Source: Mucilaginibacter hurinus (lineage in GTDB: Bacteria; Bacteroidota; Bacteroidia; Sphingobacteriales; Sphingobacteriaceae). From it: 64,000 bases of DNA. Both the position numbers and the translations under genes were made by a program. Shown here in pieces: positions 32,986 to 43,306 of this stretch. The notes under the pieces were generated by a model that saw only the letters and a program-made list of their open reading frames with translations, made no database searches and was not told the DNA's origin. How positions within the stretch are numbered: position 1 is the first letter of the stretch; each line of letters starts with the position of its first letter. The stretch is taken from contig NZ_QGDC01000010.1 of the NCBI RefSeq assembly GCF_003324525.1, forward strand, positions 1-64,000. The letters are read 5' to 3'.

Positions 32986-33713
32986 ATAGTAAAGTCGTTT
33001 GCTGAAACCATGTGGCTATAGTCCCTAACAATGGTTTGTAAAAAATGCATATCATCCATTGTGGCAGGTGGTTGTACATTAAGCAACTTTTTTAATCGCT
33101 CAGCCATATTAAATACAATAACGGTATTACCGGTTTTGTAGTAGTTGTTTAATACCTCGCTCACAAGCGCAATGTCATTATCTGTTAATTGAACAACTTC
33201 ATTAAAAACCGGCTGATAATCATCATTAGCGGGTGTAAATACAAGGTTTTGAATCTGGGTGCGCGGTTCAGTTTTTATAAGCGTTGTACCGGCCACTATA
33301 TCACCCACACGCTGTACGTTTTTAGTACAGGCAGTGCATATAAGGGCAACAGCCCCGCTTGATATGCCAAAATCAACTATCCTAAAAAGCCAGCGCATAA
33401 GGTATTGGCTGAAGGATGGGCGTGCGCCATCAAGACTTATCACCCGTATTTTCATTACACGTTTACCAAGGCTTTGCCCGTTAAACAGTGTTTCGCAAGC
33501 CAAATCATAAAAAACATATAAAATAACCCAAATTATCATTAACACTACCATAGTGCTACGGTTGTCTATCGCTGCCATTAAAAACAGGCCGAATATCATC
33601 GATACTATGAAAATCCCATAGTCAATTACGGTAGCAACAACGCGTTCGCCCAACCCGGCTACCTCGTAATCAATTCCGATATTTTGTGTAGTTTGTATAG
33701 TTACCGTCCCCAT
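32982..33713 (-). CDS. RDD family membrane protein
   Basis: This is an about 243-residue protein with an N-terminal RDD domain: a helix-rich region containing GERVVATVIDYGIFIV (the Arg-Asp-Asp-type motif), GQSLGKRVMKIRVI and the central membrane pair. A C-terminal cytosolic tail (about 150-243) is charged. ATG 33713 is preferred over TTG 33722. It diverges from the SpoIIM-MoxR operon, a conserved neighbourhood, and probably belongs to the same system. Some RDD proteins are ion antiporters, but this one is uncharacterised. Confidence 0.88.
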   Translation of the reverse strand: MGTVTIQTTQNIGIDYEVAGLGERVVATVIDYGIFIVSMIFGLFLMAAIDNRSTMVVLMIIWVILYVFYDLACETLFNGQSLGKRVMKIRVISLDGARPSFSQYLMRWLFRIVDFGISSGAVALICTACTKNVQRVGDIVAGTTLIKTEPRTQIQNLVFTPANDDYQPVFNEVVQLTDNDIALVSEVLNNYYKTGNTVIVFNMAERLKKLLNVQPPATMDDMHFLQTIVRDYSHMVSANDFTI

Positions 33714-33804
33714 AGCAAACAAATATAAAATTGTTATTCACTTTTTTGCTTGCGGTTTAAGTTTTTGTGGTTATTTTAAACCGAAATAATACCAGACTAA
33801 TAAG

Positions 33805-34785
33805 ATGCGTGAGGCCCTCTTTATCAAACAGAACAGCGAAAGATGGAAGGGCTACGAGCAAATTAAAGCTAAAAGCCCGGATGAATTGGCCGAGAGCTTT
33901 ATCAGCATAACTGACGACCTTGCTTACGCCAAAACATTTTATCCCCGTTCAAACACTACCAAATACCTCAACGGCCTGGCATCACGGTTCCATCAGTCTA
34001 TTTACAAAAACAAAAAAGAAAAAACCAGCCGGTTTGTAACATTCTGGCGTTTTGAGTTGCCCTTGTTATTTTATAAGCACCGCAAATCCCTGTTATATGC
34101 GTTTGCTTTTTTTACAACATTTACGCTCATGGGTGTACTATCGGCAAAATACGATAGTGGCTTTGTAAGACTTATACTGGGAAATGATTATGTCAATCAA
34201 ACTAATGACAATATAGCCAAAGGTGACCCGTTTGGAGTTTACAAGCAAGCTGATGAATTTACCATGTTCGCAGCTATCGCGGCAAACAATATTTATGTAG
34301 AGCTCCGCCTGTTTGTATCTGGTATCTTTTTCTCCGTAGGAACCCTGTATGGGTTATTGCAAAACGGCGTAATGCTGGGTTCGTTCCAGTACTATTTTTT
34401 TAGTAAAGGATTAGGTTTACAGTCCGTTTTGGTAATATGGATACACGGGACCCTTGAAATATCGGCCATTATTATTGCCGGCGCAGCCGGGTTAATTTTA
34501 GGCAACAGTTTGCTTTTCCCTAAAACATACAAGCGCCTGGTAGCATTAAAAATGGGCGCTAAAGATGGTGTTAAAATAGCTTCAGGTATTATACCGTTGT
34601 TTTTGACAGCTGCATTTTTTGAAGGATTTGTAACCCGCCATACCGAAATGCCTGTGTGGCTTAGTATAACTATACTAACCTGCTCATTTGTATTTATTAC
34701 ATGGTACGTAGTACTTTACCCCGCCCTATTAAATAAAAAACTAAACTTAAACACAATAAATAATACTGATGAAACCACATTTTGA
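33805..34785 (+). CDS. SpoIIM-like (stage II sporulation protein M) membrane protein
   Basis: This is a 326-residue integral membrane protein with about six helices. Its N-terminal cytosolic segment (MREALFIKQNSERWKGYEQI) and the ELRLFVSGIFFSVGTLYGLLQNG and WIHGTLEISAIIIAGAAG blocks are characteristic of the SpoIIM/YlmJ family (short parts read). In spore formers SpoIIM takes part in peptidoglycan degradation complexes; here, outside sporulation, the role is unknown. It opens a six-gene operon with overlapping or near-contiguous starts. Confidence 0.9.
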   Translation: MREALFIKQNSERWKGYEQIKAKSPDELAESFISITDDLAYAKTFYPRSNTTKYLNGLASRFHQSIYKNKKEKTSRFVTFWRFELPLLFYKHRKSLLYAFAFFTTFTLMGVLSAKYDSGFVRLILGNDYVNQTNDNIAKGDPFGVYKQADEFTMFAAIAANNIYVELRLFVSGIFFSVGTLYGLLQNGVMLGSFQYYFFSKGLGLQSVLVIWIHGTLEISAIIIAGAAGLILGNSLLFPKTYKRLVALKMGAKDGVKIASGIIPLFLTAAFFEGFVTRHTEMPVWLSITILTCSFVFITWYVVLYPALLNKKLNLNTINNTDETTF

Positions 34786-35662
34786 GCTGCGCCGGATACG
34801 TGACTTTGGCGAAATAATTAGCGACTCTTTTGACTTTTTTAAGCATAATATAAAAGCGCTGGTAAAACCACTGATAGTAATTACCGGATTTTTTTTACTT
34901 ATAACGGTTATAGCGCATATAATGATGCAAATGAATACCATAACCGTAATGGAAGGCATACGCTCCGGCGACCCGTCTGCGTCACAAAACTCCGTAGTTG
35001 ATATTTATAAGGGTATGGGGTACTATTACGCGGGAGTTTTGCCATTAATATTAGGCGTATATTTAGTAACCTATAGCTATATGGCAATATCGTTAGAAAA
35101 GAAAGATGGCAATAAACCGACCTTGGAGGAAGTTTGGGGTTACTTTAAATATTACTTTTTACGAAGCGCCGGCGCATTTATTATCACAGTTATTTTGTGC
35201 GTGGTGGGCACCGTGCTTTGTTTACTACCAGGTATCTACCTTGGTGTTGTGTTAAGCTTACTGCTGCCTGTTATAGTATTTGAAAACGGAAGTTTTAGTT
35301 ACGCTTTCGGAAAAAGCTTTAAACTTATATCCGGGAACTGGTGGCTTACTTTTGGGGTGATACTGGTTATGGTTATGGTGGTAGGCTTTTCGGGTTCAAT
35401 AGCCAGTATTCCTATAGCCCTGATTACCTCTTTTAATACATTTTTAAATATAGATACTGCTATAGTGTATCCACTTATCGCTTTGTTAAGCACGCTGATG
35501 CACGCCATTATATTAATTGGTTACTCGTTAGTAGCTGTTGCGGTAGCACTGTGTTATTTCAGTTTTACCGAACAAAAAGACGGCACCAGCTTGCTGCAAC
35601 GGATTGATCAACTTGGCAAGCAAGGCGATGACAATTCTAACTTGCCAACCGAGCAATATTAA
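34769..35662 (+). CDS. polytopic membrane protein of the MoxR/DUF58 operon
   Basis: This is a 297-residue protein with six to seven helices, resembling the membrane domain associated with glycerophosphodiester phosphodiesterases (GPDPase_memb-like) but lacking a catalytic domain. It has a conserved LLPGIYLGVVLSLLLPVIVFE block near 150-170. Its ATG overlaps the SpoIIM stop by 17 bases, so translation is coupled. No enzyme motif is visible. Confidence 0.8.
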   Translation: MKPHFELRRIRDFGEIISDSFDFFKHNIKALVKPLIVITGFFLLITVIAHIMMQMNTITVMEGIRSGDPSASQNSVVDIYKGMGYYYAGVLPLILGVYLVTYSYMAISLEKKDGNKPTLEEVWGYFKYYFLRSAGAFIITVILCVVGTVLCLLPGIYLGVVLSLLLPVIVFENGSFSYAFGKSFKLISGNWWLTFGVILVMVMVVGFSGSIASIPIALITSFNTFLNIDTAIVYPLIALLSTLMHAIILIGYSLVAVAVALCYFSFTEQKDGTSLLQRIDQLGKQGDDNSNLPTEQY

Positions 35663-35664
35663 GA

Positions 35665-36390
35665 ATGACCCGCTATTTAAGGAGATATTTTTTATTATGG
35701 CTGTTATTGGCTTTGGAGCTAAATACCTCGGCCACCGGCAATAAGCCTGCTGTACTGCACAAAGACAGTGCGGCCGTAACTGTAAAAGCCTTTGACACCA
35801 AAACGCTAAAAAAATATGCGGAAGACGAAGACTTTGCCTACGTAAAAGAAAAAAAAGAACAGCCATCCGCCTGGAACCGCTTTTGGATGTGGCTATGGGC
35901 CTTGATAATTTATGCTATATCCAACACATTTTTAGGCTCAGTAATATTTAAGTATTTGCTGCCGGGGCTGGCACTTGCAGGGTTGATTTATGTTATTATG
36001 AAAGCCGCGGGTATGGATGTAGCGGCGCTGTTTAGCCGCAAAGCAAAAAAAAGCGATATACCCTATTATGAATCACTTGAAAACATTCATGAAATAGACT
36101 TCGACAGCGAGATAAATAATGCCATAGCGCAGTATAACTACAGGCTTGCAGTACGGTTGCTATATCTTAAATGCCTGAAACAGTTAAGCGACAGGGAATT
36201 GATAAAGTGGCAGATTGACAAAACCAACTCGGCCTATTATTATGAATTATCTAACCCTGCGCAGCGTGAAATGTTCGGTGCGCTTACCCGCAGGTTTGAA
36301 TACGTTTGGTACGGCGATTTTGGCATAAACGAGCACATCTTTAACGATATCAACCGCATGTTTGGTGAGTTTAAGCAACAGTTGCCATGA
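35665..36390 (+). CDS. DUF4129 domain membrane protein
   Basis: This is a 241-residue protein with a signal-like N-terminus (1-25), a cytosolic/periplasmic loop, two adjacent membrane helices (about 73-115) and the C-terminal DUF4129 domain (about 135-235) with AIAQYNYRLAVRLLYLKCL and FEYVWYGDFGINEHIF. DUF4129 also occurs fused to transglutaminase-like proteins in MoxR gene clusters. The ATG is two bases after the previous stop, and its own stop overlaps the next gene by four bases. Confidence 0.88.
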   Translation: MTRYLRRYFLLWLLLALELNTSATGNKPAVLHKDSAAVTVKAFDTKTLKKYAEDEDFAYVKEKKEQPSAWNRFWMWLWALIIYAISNTFLGSVIFKYLLPGLALAGLIYVIMKAAGMDVAALFSRKAKKSDIPYYESLENIHEIDFDSEINNAIAQYNYRLAVRLLYLKCLKQLSDRELIKWQIDKTNSAYYYELSNPAQREMFGALTRRFEYVWYGDFGINEHIFNDINRMFGEFKQQLP

Positions 36391-37562
36391 AGGATTTAAA
36401 GATATATCTTATTGCCGGCGCTATACTGCTTACTGCTTATGTAGTAATGCAATATAACCAGCCGAAAGAAACTGATTGGAATGTCAGCTATATCAACACC
36501 AAAAAATCCCCTTTCGGCACTTTTGTAATTTACAACCATATAAAAGACCTTTTCCCGGATGCACGCGTAACACCACGGAGGCAATCTGTACATAACGTAC
36601 TTGTTGATACAGAGTATAAAAACGCAGCATACATCATTATTTGCAATCGTATCCAAACATCAGAAGAGGACCAGCAGCAGTTAGAACGATTTATAAAAGC
36701 CGGTAATGATGCATTTATAGCTGCCGAAGATTTTGGCACTTTGTTTAGAGACAGATTAAATATTAAGGCAAATGACTTATATGGCGAGTATAACAAGCCC
36801 GAATACATCAGCTTTGTAAATCCGGCGCTAAATCCCGACAGGCAATATTTTGTAGATAAAGGGGCTATAAACAACTATTTTAGTGAGCTGGATACCGCCA
36901 ATACCGTTGTACTTGGCGTTAACAACAACGGGCTTGCCAATTTTATAAAATATAAAATTGGCAAGGGGTCGCTTTACCTTTCGGCCAACCCTAAGATGTT
37001 TGCGAATTATGGGCTATTGAAGCCCTTATCTGCACAATATGCGCCGGCAGCATTATCATACCTTAATCCTAAACAAATTTTATGGGACGAATATTACTCG
37101 CAGGGCTCAGCTAACGAAGCATCACCTATGCGCGTTTTCTTCAACAACCCGGCATTACGGCATGCATACTATACAGCGCTTTTTAGTTTAATTGTATATG
37201 TGTTGTATAATCTTAAACGGCGCCAGCGCCCCATTCCAGTGATTGAGCCCCTGCAAAACTCTACGCTGGATTTTGTGCGTGTAGTAGGACAGGTGTATTA
37301 TGAGAGCCATGACAACCAAAACATTGCACACAAAAAGATACTATACTTTTTAACTTTTTTGCGTGAGCAGTTCAGCCTGCAAACCAATAAGCTTGACGAT
37401 GATTTTACTAATGCGCTGGCGCAAAAAGCGGGTATAGAACAGGCTGACGCACGAGAGCTTGTAGATTATATGAATTACATTGCGCACCAGCAACGAGTAA
37501 GTGATTATGAACTAATGCAATTAAATAAACTCATAGAGAATTTTTATACCATATCTGCATAA
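36387..37562 (+). CDS. DUF4350 domain membrane protein
   Basis: This is a 391-residue protein with an N-terminal helix (about 6-20), a large soluble region of the glutamine-amidotransferase-like type (DWNVSYINTKKSPFGTFVIY, AAYIIICNRIQTS, DAFIAAEDFGTLF) and a second helix (about 250-272) before a helical tail. DUF4350 proteins are regular neighbours of MoxR ATPases and DUF58 proteins. No catalytic Cys is evident, so a binding or regulatory role is more likely. Confidence 0.88.
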   Translation: MKDLKIYLIAGAILLTAYVVMQYNQPKETDWNVSYINTKKSPFGTFVIYNHIKDLFPDARVTPRRQSVHNVLVDTEYKNAAYIIICNRIQTSEEDQQQLERFIKAGNDAFIAAEDFGTLFRDRLNIKANDLYGEYNKPEYISFVNPALNPDRQYFVDKGAINNYFSELDTANTVVLGVNNNGLANFIKYKIGKGSLYLSANPKMFANYGLLKPLSAQYAPAALSYLNPKQILWDEYYSQGSANEASPMRVFFNNPALRHAYYTALFSLIVYVLYNLKRRQRPIPVIEPLQNSTLDFVRVVGQVYYESHDNQNIAHKKILYFLTFLREQFSLQTNKLDDDFTNALAQKAGIEQADARELVDYMNYIAHQQRVSDYELMQLNKLIENFYTISA

Positions 37563-37564
37563 AA

Positions 37565-38542
37565 ATGGAAGAAGAAATATTTGAACAAAGAACTGACCTG
37601 AGTAAACTCAACCATGCGGTTGAACACATAAAGGCTACACTTGCTAAAATTATTGTAGGTCAGCACGAAACGATTGACCTTATTATAGCAGGCATACTGG
37701 CTGACGGGCATATACTGATAGAAGGTGTACCCGGCGTGGCAAAAACTTTAACGGCCAAACTTGTGGCCAAAGCCATTGATGCCAAATACTCGCGCGTGCA
37801 GTTTACGCCCGACCTGATGCCGTCAGATATTTTAGGTACGCCGGTATTCAATCCTAAAACCACGCAGTTTGAGTTTAAGCACGGTCCTATTTTCGGCAAT
37901 ATCATCCTGATAGATGAGATTAACCGCGCACCTGCTAAAACACAATCAGCTCTGTTTGAAGTAATGGAAGAGCGCCAGCTAACTATTGACGGTACCAGCT
38001 ATAAAATGGACGAACCTTTTATGGTACTGGCTACCCAAAACCCTATAGAGCAGGAAGGCACCTACCGCCTGCCGGAAGCCCAGCTTGATAGGTTTTTGTT
38101 TAAGATAGAGATAAAATATCCTACACTGGAAGAGGAAATTTTGATTATAACCCAGCAGCACCAGAAAAAAAATACTGAGCAACTCAGTCATATTAAACCC
38201 GTACTATCATCACAGGAGGTAGTTGACTTGCGTGAACAAGTACGCGGCTTTCACGTAGAGCCTAAAATACTGGAGTTTACCGCGCGCATCATTACCGAAA
38301 CACGCAATCACAAATCGTTATACCTGGGTGGTTCGCCACGGGCTTCATTAGCTGTTGTAAGTGCTGCCAAAGCTATCGCTGCTATCAAGGGCCGTGATTT
38401 TATTACCCCTGATGATGTACTACAGGTAACGCCAGCCGTATTAAGGCATCGCATTATGTTAACACCGGACAAAGAGATGGAAGGCGTTACACCGGACGAT
38501 GTTATTGCACAGATAATACAAAAGATAGAAGTACCCCGCTAA
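37565..38542 (+). CDS. MoxR-family AAA+ ATPase
   Basis: This is a 325-residue AAA+ protein with chaperone-like or metal-insertion activity in other systems. Motifs: Walker A GVPGVAKT near 55-62, Walker B IILIDEINRAP near 118-128, sensor 1 ATQNPIEQEGTYRLPEAQLDRF near 158-179, and the C-terminal lid with GGSPRASLAVV. The MRP subfamily generally works with a VWA/DUF58 partner, here the next gene. Its start is two bases after the DUF4350 stop. Confidence 0.96.
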   Translation: MEEEIFEQRTDLSKLNHAVEHIKATLAKIIVGQHETIDLIIAGILADGHILIEGVPGVAKTLTAKLVAKAIDAKYSRVQFTPDLMPSDILGTPVFNPKTTQFEFKHGPIFGNIILIDEINRAPAKTQSALFEVMEERQLTIDGTSYKMDEPFMVLATQNPIEQEGTYRLPEAQLDRFLFKIEIKYPTLEEEILIITQQHQKKNTEQLSHIKPVLSSQEVVDLREQVRGFHVEPKILEFTARIITETRNHKSLYLGGSPRASLAVVSAAKAIAAIKGRDFITPDDVLQVTPAVLRHRIMLTPDKEMEGVTPDDVIAQIIQKIEVPR

Positions 38543-38551
38543 ACCTTTACG

Positions 38552-39898
38552 GTGAAAAAGATATTCAGCCTGTTTTACGCCAACCTGTTTTTAACTAACC
38601 GTTTGTTTGCCGGGTTTGCTGTATGCGTAATACTGTTTTTGCTTAAGTTTTTTTTTAACTGGATGGGTATTATACCCGACCTTGTTTTTTGGACATTGGT
38701 TATACTTATTGCAGCCGACTTGATATTGCTTTACGGCAACAACAAAGGAGTTTTTGCCCGACGGCATGCGCCCGAACGTATGAGCAACGGCGACGATAAT
38801 GAACTTGGCATATTTATCGAAAACTTTTACCCGTTTCCTATACAAGCCGGTATTATTGATGAAATACCGTTTCAGTTTCAAAAACGCGATGTATGGTTTA
38901 AAACAAGTTTGCCATCGCGGCGCCAAAAATTACTAAATTATATACTTCGTCCTACAAAACGCGGCGAATATGAGTTTGGCGACATAAGGGTGTTTGTACG
39001 GTCGCCCCTGGCGCTTATAAGCCGCCGGTTTAATTTTAAGCAGGCCCAGGTACTCCCCGTATATCCGTCGTTTTTACAAATGCGCCGGTACGAGTTGATG
39101 GCTATTTCAAACCGGTTAAATGAAATAGGCGTAAAAAAAATAAGGCGGCTTGGCCATAACCTTGAGTTTGAGCAAGTAAAAAATTATGTTGCAGGCGATG
39201 ACTATCGCACCATAAACTGGAAAGCCACAGCCAGGCACGGCAACTTTATGGTAAACTCCTATACCGACGAAAAATCGCAGCATGTGTATTGTGTAATTGA
39301 TAAATCGCGCGCCATGCAAATGCCGTTTGAGGGGTTGAGCTTGCTTGACTATGCCATCAACGCCAGCCTGGTATTAACTAATGTTGCTTTATTAAAGGAA
39401 GATAAAGCCGGTTTGATAACCATTGCCGAAAAAACAGGTTCGGTAGTTGCCGCTGATAAAAAAGCTGTTCAGCTCAACCGCATAATGGAGGTGTTATACA
39501 GGGAGAAGACGCGTTATCTGGAAACCAATATGGAAGCGCTATATACTACAGTTAGGGGTATTATAAAGCAACGCAGCCTGGTGATATTTTTTACCAACTA
39601 TGAAAGTTTTTCATCATTGCATCGCCAACTGCCTTTTTTAAAACGTATTGCGCGGTTTCACTTGCTTCTGGTAGTCTTTTTTGAAAATACCGAACTAACG
39701 GCGCTCAGCGAAGAACCAGCCCGGGATGTGGAAGAAGTGTACATAAAAACCATTGCCGAAAAATTTGCCAATGATAAAAAACTTGTGGTAAAGGAGTTAA
39801 AGCGGCATGGTATACAGTCAATACTTAGTACCCCGCAAAACCTCACGATAAATACAATAAACCGGTATCTGGAAATTAAAGCGAAGCAAAAAATTTAA
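38552..39898 (+). CDS. DUF58 domain protein (VWA-like), MoxR partner
   Basis: This is a 448-residue protein with two N-terminal helices (about 15-65), a beta-rich middle region and a VWA-like DUF58 domain. The family core YVAGDDYRTINWKATAR lies near 212-228, after RPTKRGEYEFGDIRVFVRSP; the MIDAS-like start is VYCVIDKSRAM. The start is a GTG. It closes the six-gene operon and would be the substrate-binding partner of the MoxR ATPase. The pathway target is unknown. Confidence 0.92.
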   Translation: MKKIFSLFYANLFLTNRLFAGFAVCVILFLLKFFFNWMGIIPDLVFWTLVILIAADLILLYGNNKGVFARRHAPERMSNGDDNELGIFIENFYPFPIQAGIIDEIPFQFQKRDVWFKTSLPSRRQKLLNYILRPTKRGEYEFGDIRVFVRSPLALISRRFNFKQAQVLPVYPSFLQMRRYELMAISNRLNEIGVKKIRRLGHNLEFEQVKNYVAGDDYRTINWKATARHGNFMVNSYTDEKSQHVYCVIDKSRAMQMPFEGLSLLDYAINASLVLTNVALLKEDKAGLITIAEKTGSVVAADKKAVQLNRIMEVLYREKTRYLETNMEALYTTVRGIIKQRSLVIFFTNYESFSSLHRQLPFLKRIARFHLLLVVFFENTELTALSEEPARDVEEVYIKTIAEKFANDKKLVVKELKRHGIQSILSTPQNLTINTINRYLEIKAKQKI

Positions 39899-39938
39899 TC
39901 GGTGAGCACGATAAGGCGGCATTTGACAGCCGGTTAGA

Positions 39939-40724
39939 TCACGTTCCCGGAAATTTAATACCCTCCTCGGTCAATCTCTTCATAATTTTTTCCTGCAGTT
40001 CAATTTTTACAGTTAAAAATTCTGATGGCTTTACCCAAACATTCACCAGGAAAGTCATTCTATCAAAAGCCAGCCTGGCTATTCCTACCCGCATCGGTAA
40101 TTTGGGAATTATGTGCGGGGTGTTATTAATGGCCTCCAGGATTATTGCTTTTACCATTTCAGGGTTAGCTGCATACCCCAGCTCCAATTCAAAATCAAGC
40201 CTCCTGTTACCCTCGCGGGTAACATTAACTATCACTTCATTAAACAATTTACCATTAGGGATAATAATTGTCTTGTTATCAGCCGTTAGTAAAACTGTAT
40301 AAAAAATCTGGATTGAGGTAACCTTGCCATCCTGTCCCTGGGCAATTATATTGTCGTTAAGTTCAAAGGGCTTAAGCAGCAAAATAAGCACTCCGCCGGC
40401 AAAGTTTTGCAACGTGCCTGATAGGGCAAGGCCTGCCGCCACGCCAAAAGCACCTACTAACGTAGTGAAAATTGTGGCCTCGATACCCAGTATTTGCATT
40501 ACCAGCAGCACAAGGCAAATATTAAGTGCAGTTATGCTAAGGCTTAATAAAAAGGGCTGAAGCGATGAGTTAACTTCCCGCGTACTCATCTTACGCCTGA
40601 TACGGGCTTTCAGAAAGCTAATGAACCACAAACCTACAATCAGGACAATTATTCCGAAGAGGATATTGGGGCCATGAATCAGCACCCAATCATAGGCTGT
40701 ATCGTAAAATTTCTCCAACTTCAT
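39939..40724 (-). CDS. MscS-family mechanosensitive channel
   Basis: This is a small-conductance channel of 261 residues for relief of turgor. There are three membrane helices; the pore helix region is VGAFGVAAGLALSGTLQNFAGGV near 90-112, with glycine/alanine packing as in MscS. The beta domain reads NDNIIAQGQDGKVTSIQIFYT. A vestibule alpha/beta domain completes the protein. It lies alone between the convergent DUF58 gene and groEL. Confidence 0.95.
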   Translation of the reverse strand: MKLEKFYDTAYDWVLIHGPNILFGIIVLIVGLWFISFLKARIRRKMSTREVNSSLQPFLLSLSITALNICLVLLVMQILGIEATIFTTLVGAFGVAAGLALSGTLQNFAGGVLILLLKPFELNDNIIAQGQDGKVTSIQIFYTVLLTADNKTIIIPNGKLFNEVIVNVTREGNRRLDFELELGYAANPEMVKAIILEAINNTPHIIPKLPMRVGIARLAFDRMTFLVNVWVKPSEFLTVKIELQEKIMKRLTEEGIKFPGT

Positions 40725-41066
40725 AGTTTCAGCATGAAGCTTCGAAATTAATAATTTATCACAGAAGGGTAACCAGGAATTCCGGCGATTTTAACAAGGC
40801 CCATTCAAATATCCGGGTTTGCAGTTGCTTCCTTTTACGGTTTATGTGTTTCATACGCTGGTGTTATCAAATGCTGTGCCCTTACAGCTGCACCTATAAC
40901 ATTTACGTATAAATTCATCTAATCATTACAAGCTTTAGATTATTTGCCGGTGTGGGTTGCCTGCAAATTACATTTAGATAACAATGTAGCTAGGCTACCT
41001 CTCCTAAAAACAAAACCTTTGTCTGTTAAAAAAGACAGCCTATATCCATCGGTAAAAGCTACATAT
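40725..41066. other. non-coding stretch between mscS and groEL
   Basis: This part of the 421-bp gap shows no ORF of note on either strand. It contains a minor hairpin (GTCTGTTAAAAAAGACAG near 41016-41036), but nothing that resembles an RNA gene. Confidence 0.4.
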
Positions 41067-41103
41067 GAAAAAAAGCGGCTAGTCATAATCGACTAACCGC
41101 TTT
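41067..41103 (-). terminator. rho-independent terminator of groESL
   Basis: On the minus strand an 11-bp AGCGGTTAGTC / GACTAGCCGCT stem is followed by seven T, 43 bases after the groEL stop codon. Confidence 0.92.
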
Positions 41104-41145
41104 ATATCTAAGCATTTCAAAGCCCCGAAGGAGCAATGGGCAATA

Positions 41146-42786
41146 TTACATCATGCCGCCCATGCCACCGCCGTGACCGTGCATTGCCGGCGCACCGCCT
41201 TTGTCTTCTTCCGGCTCATCAGCTAACACACACTCGGTAGTTAACAGCATTGAGGCGATAGAAGCAGCATGCTCTAAAGCAACACGGCTTACCTTAGTAG
41301 GATCAATAACGCCGGCAGCAATCATATTTTCAAATACGTCTGTGCGTGCATTATAACCAAAATCGGCTGTGCCTTCTTTAACTTTTTGTACAATAATAGA
41401 ACCTTCTATACCAGCATTCTCGCATATCTGGCGCAGTGGCTCTTCAATTGCACGACGAATAATTTGGATACCGGTATTCTCGTCTTCGTTTACACCTTTA
41501 ACTTCTTTTAATGCTTCAACAGCACGTATAAAGGCTACACCACCACCGGCAACAATGCCTTCTTCAACAGCAGCACGGGTAGCATGTAAAGCGTCGTCAA
41601 CACGGTCTTTTTTCTCTTTCATTTCAACCTCAGATGCAGCACCGATATATAATACCGCAACACCGCCTGATAATTTAGCTAAGCGCTCCTGTAGTTTTTC
41701 TTTATCGTAATCTGAAGTAGTGGTTTCAATCTGAGATTTGATTTGACCAACACGGGCTTTGATTTCTTCAGCCTGGCCTGCACCGTTGATAACGGTAGTA
41801 TTATCTTTATCAACAATGATCTTTTCGGCTGTACCTAAGTAAGAAAGATCGGCGTTCTCTAATTTATAACCTCTTTCCTCTGAAATAACAGTACCACCGG
41901 TAAGGATAGCGATATCCTCTAACATAGCTTTCCTGCGGTCGCCAAAGCCTGGTGCTTTTACAGCAGCCACTTTTAGTGAGCCGCGTATTTTATTAACTAC
42001 CAGGGTAGCTAAAGCCTCACCATCTAAATCTTCGGCGATGATTAATAAAGGCTTGCCGGTTTGTACTTGTTTTTCAAGTACAGGAAGCAGCTCCTTCATC
42101 GAAGATATTTTTTTGTCGTAAATAAGGATGTATGGATTCTCTAACTCCACTTCCATCTTATCAGAGTTGGTTACAAAGTACGGTGAAAGGTAACCACGGT
42201 CAAACTGCATACCTTCTACAGTTTTCACTTCAGTTTCGGTACCTTTTGCCTCTTCAACAGTAATAACACCATCTTTACCAACTTTCTCCATTGCCTCAGC
42301 AATCAACGCGCCTATAACTTCATCGTTATTAGCCGATATAGCTGCAACTTGTTTTATTTTATTGTTGTCTTCGCCAACTGATTGTGATTGCGATTTGAGG
42401 TTTTCAACAACCGATGAAACCGCCTTATCGATACCGCGCTTTAAATCCATTGGATTTGCACCGGCAGCTACGTTTTTGATACCCGCAGTAACAATAGCCT
42501 GCGCTAAAACGGTAGCTGTAGTAGTACCATCACCTGCTATGTCAGCAGTTTTTGATGCAACTTCTTTCACCATTTGCGCACCCATGTTTTCAATAGGGTC
42601 TTTCAATTCAATTTCTTTTGCTACTGTAACACCATCTTTAGTAATTGCGGGCGAGCCGAATTTTTTATCGATGATTACGTGGCGGCCTTTAGGGCCCAGG
42701 GTTACTTTAACCGCATTGGCTAAAATATCAACGCCTCTTTTGAGTGCGTCGCGTGCTTCTACGTTGTATTTAACTTGTTTTGACAT
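41146..42786 (-). CDS. groL: chaperonin GroEL
   Basis: This is the 60-kDa chaperonin subunit (546 residues), folding proteins with GroES in ATP-driven cycles. Signatures: [18 protein letters not shown] near 30-47, [12 protein letters not shown] near 86-97, and the C-terminal GGM-rich tail ([11 protein letters not shown]). ATG start. The groES gene lies 133 bases upstream on the same strand; the gap carries AT-rich imperfect repeats of the TTAGTGA type. Confidence 0.99.
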   Translation of the reverse strand: MSKQVKYNVEARDALKRGVDILANAVKVTLGPKGRHVIIDKKFGSPAITKDGVTVAKEIELKDPIENMGAQMVKEVASKTADIAGDGTTTATVLAQAIVTAGIKNVAAGANPMDLKRGIDKAVSSVVENLKSQSQSVGEDNNKIKQVAAISANNDEVIGALIAEAMEKVGKDGVITVEEAKGTETEVKTVEGMQFDRGYLSPYFVTNSDKMEVELENPYILIYDKKISSMKELLPVLEKQVQTGKPLLIIAEDLDGEALATLVVNKIRGSLKVAAVKAPGFGDRRKAMLEDIAILTGGTVISEERGYKLENADLSYLGTAEKIIVDKDNTTVINGAGQAEEIKARVGQIKSQIETTTSDYDKEKLQERLAKLSGGVAVLYIGAASEVEMKEKKDRVDDALHATRAAVEEGIVAGGGVAFIRAVEALKEVKGVNEDENTGIQIIRRAIEEPLRQICENAGIEGSIIVQKVKEGTADFGYNARTDVFENMIAAGVIDPTKVSRVALEHAASIASMLLTTECVLADEPEEDKGGAPAMHGHGGGMGGMM

Positions 42787-42919
42787 GTCTTTTTTAATTT
42801 GTGAGTTAGTGAATTATTGACTTAGTGATTAATACACTGAGCCAATAAATTTTTTAATAACCTTGTTACTGATACAGGAAAGAGTGAATCACACAGTTAC
42901 CCAATCAATAAATCAACAA

Positions 42920-43195
42920 TTATAATACCGCGTATATATCTGATTCGCGCATAATTAAATACTCTTTACCCTCATAGGTAATTTCGGTCCCGGCATATTT
43001 GCCGTACAAAACCTGGTCGCCTGTTTTAACAGTTAAAGGCTCATCTTTTTTTCCTTCGCCAACAGCTACAACGGTTCCACGCTGTGGCTTTTCTTTTGCA
43101 GTATCCGGAATGATGATTCCTGAAGCAGTTTTTTCTTCGGCCGGTGCAGCTTCCACTACCACCCTGTCTCCGATAGGTTTAATGTTTAATGACAT
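42920..43195 (-). CDS. groS: co-chaperonin GroES
   Basis: This is the 10-kDa lid of GroEL (91 residues). Family features: [28 protein letters not shown], here read as [10 protein letters not shown] and [18 protein letters not shown] (mobile loop, 24-41), VAVGEGKKD and the end [11 protein letters not shown] sigma-54-like promoter sits upstream. No CIRCE element is present. Confidence 0.98.
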   Translation of the reverse strand: MSLNIKPIGDRVVVEAAPAEEKTASGIIIPDTAKEKPQRGTVVAVGEGKKDEPLTVKTGDQVLYGKYAGTEITYEGKEYLIMRESDIYAVL

Positions 43196-43239
43196 AACTA
43201 TGCTTATTTTAATTTATTTTAAGTTTCGTTTGCTTTTGT

Positions 43240-43255
43240 ACATCAATTGTGCCAA
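43240..43255 (-). promoter_or_regulatory. sigma-54-like promoter of groESL
   Basis: On the minus strand TTGGCAC (43255-43249) is followed after the proper distance by ATGT, giving GG-N10-GT. The start site would be near 43228, 33 bases before the groES ATG. The -12 half is weaker than consensus. Confidence 0.5.
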
Positions 43256-43306
43256 GGGGCAATGTTTATGACATATATACGTATTTTGCTGCACCCAAGG
43301 GTAAAA

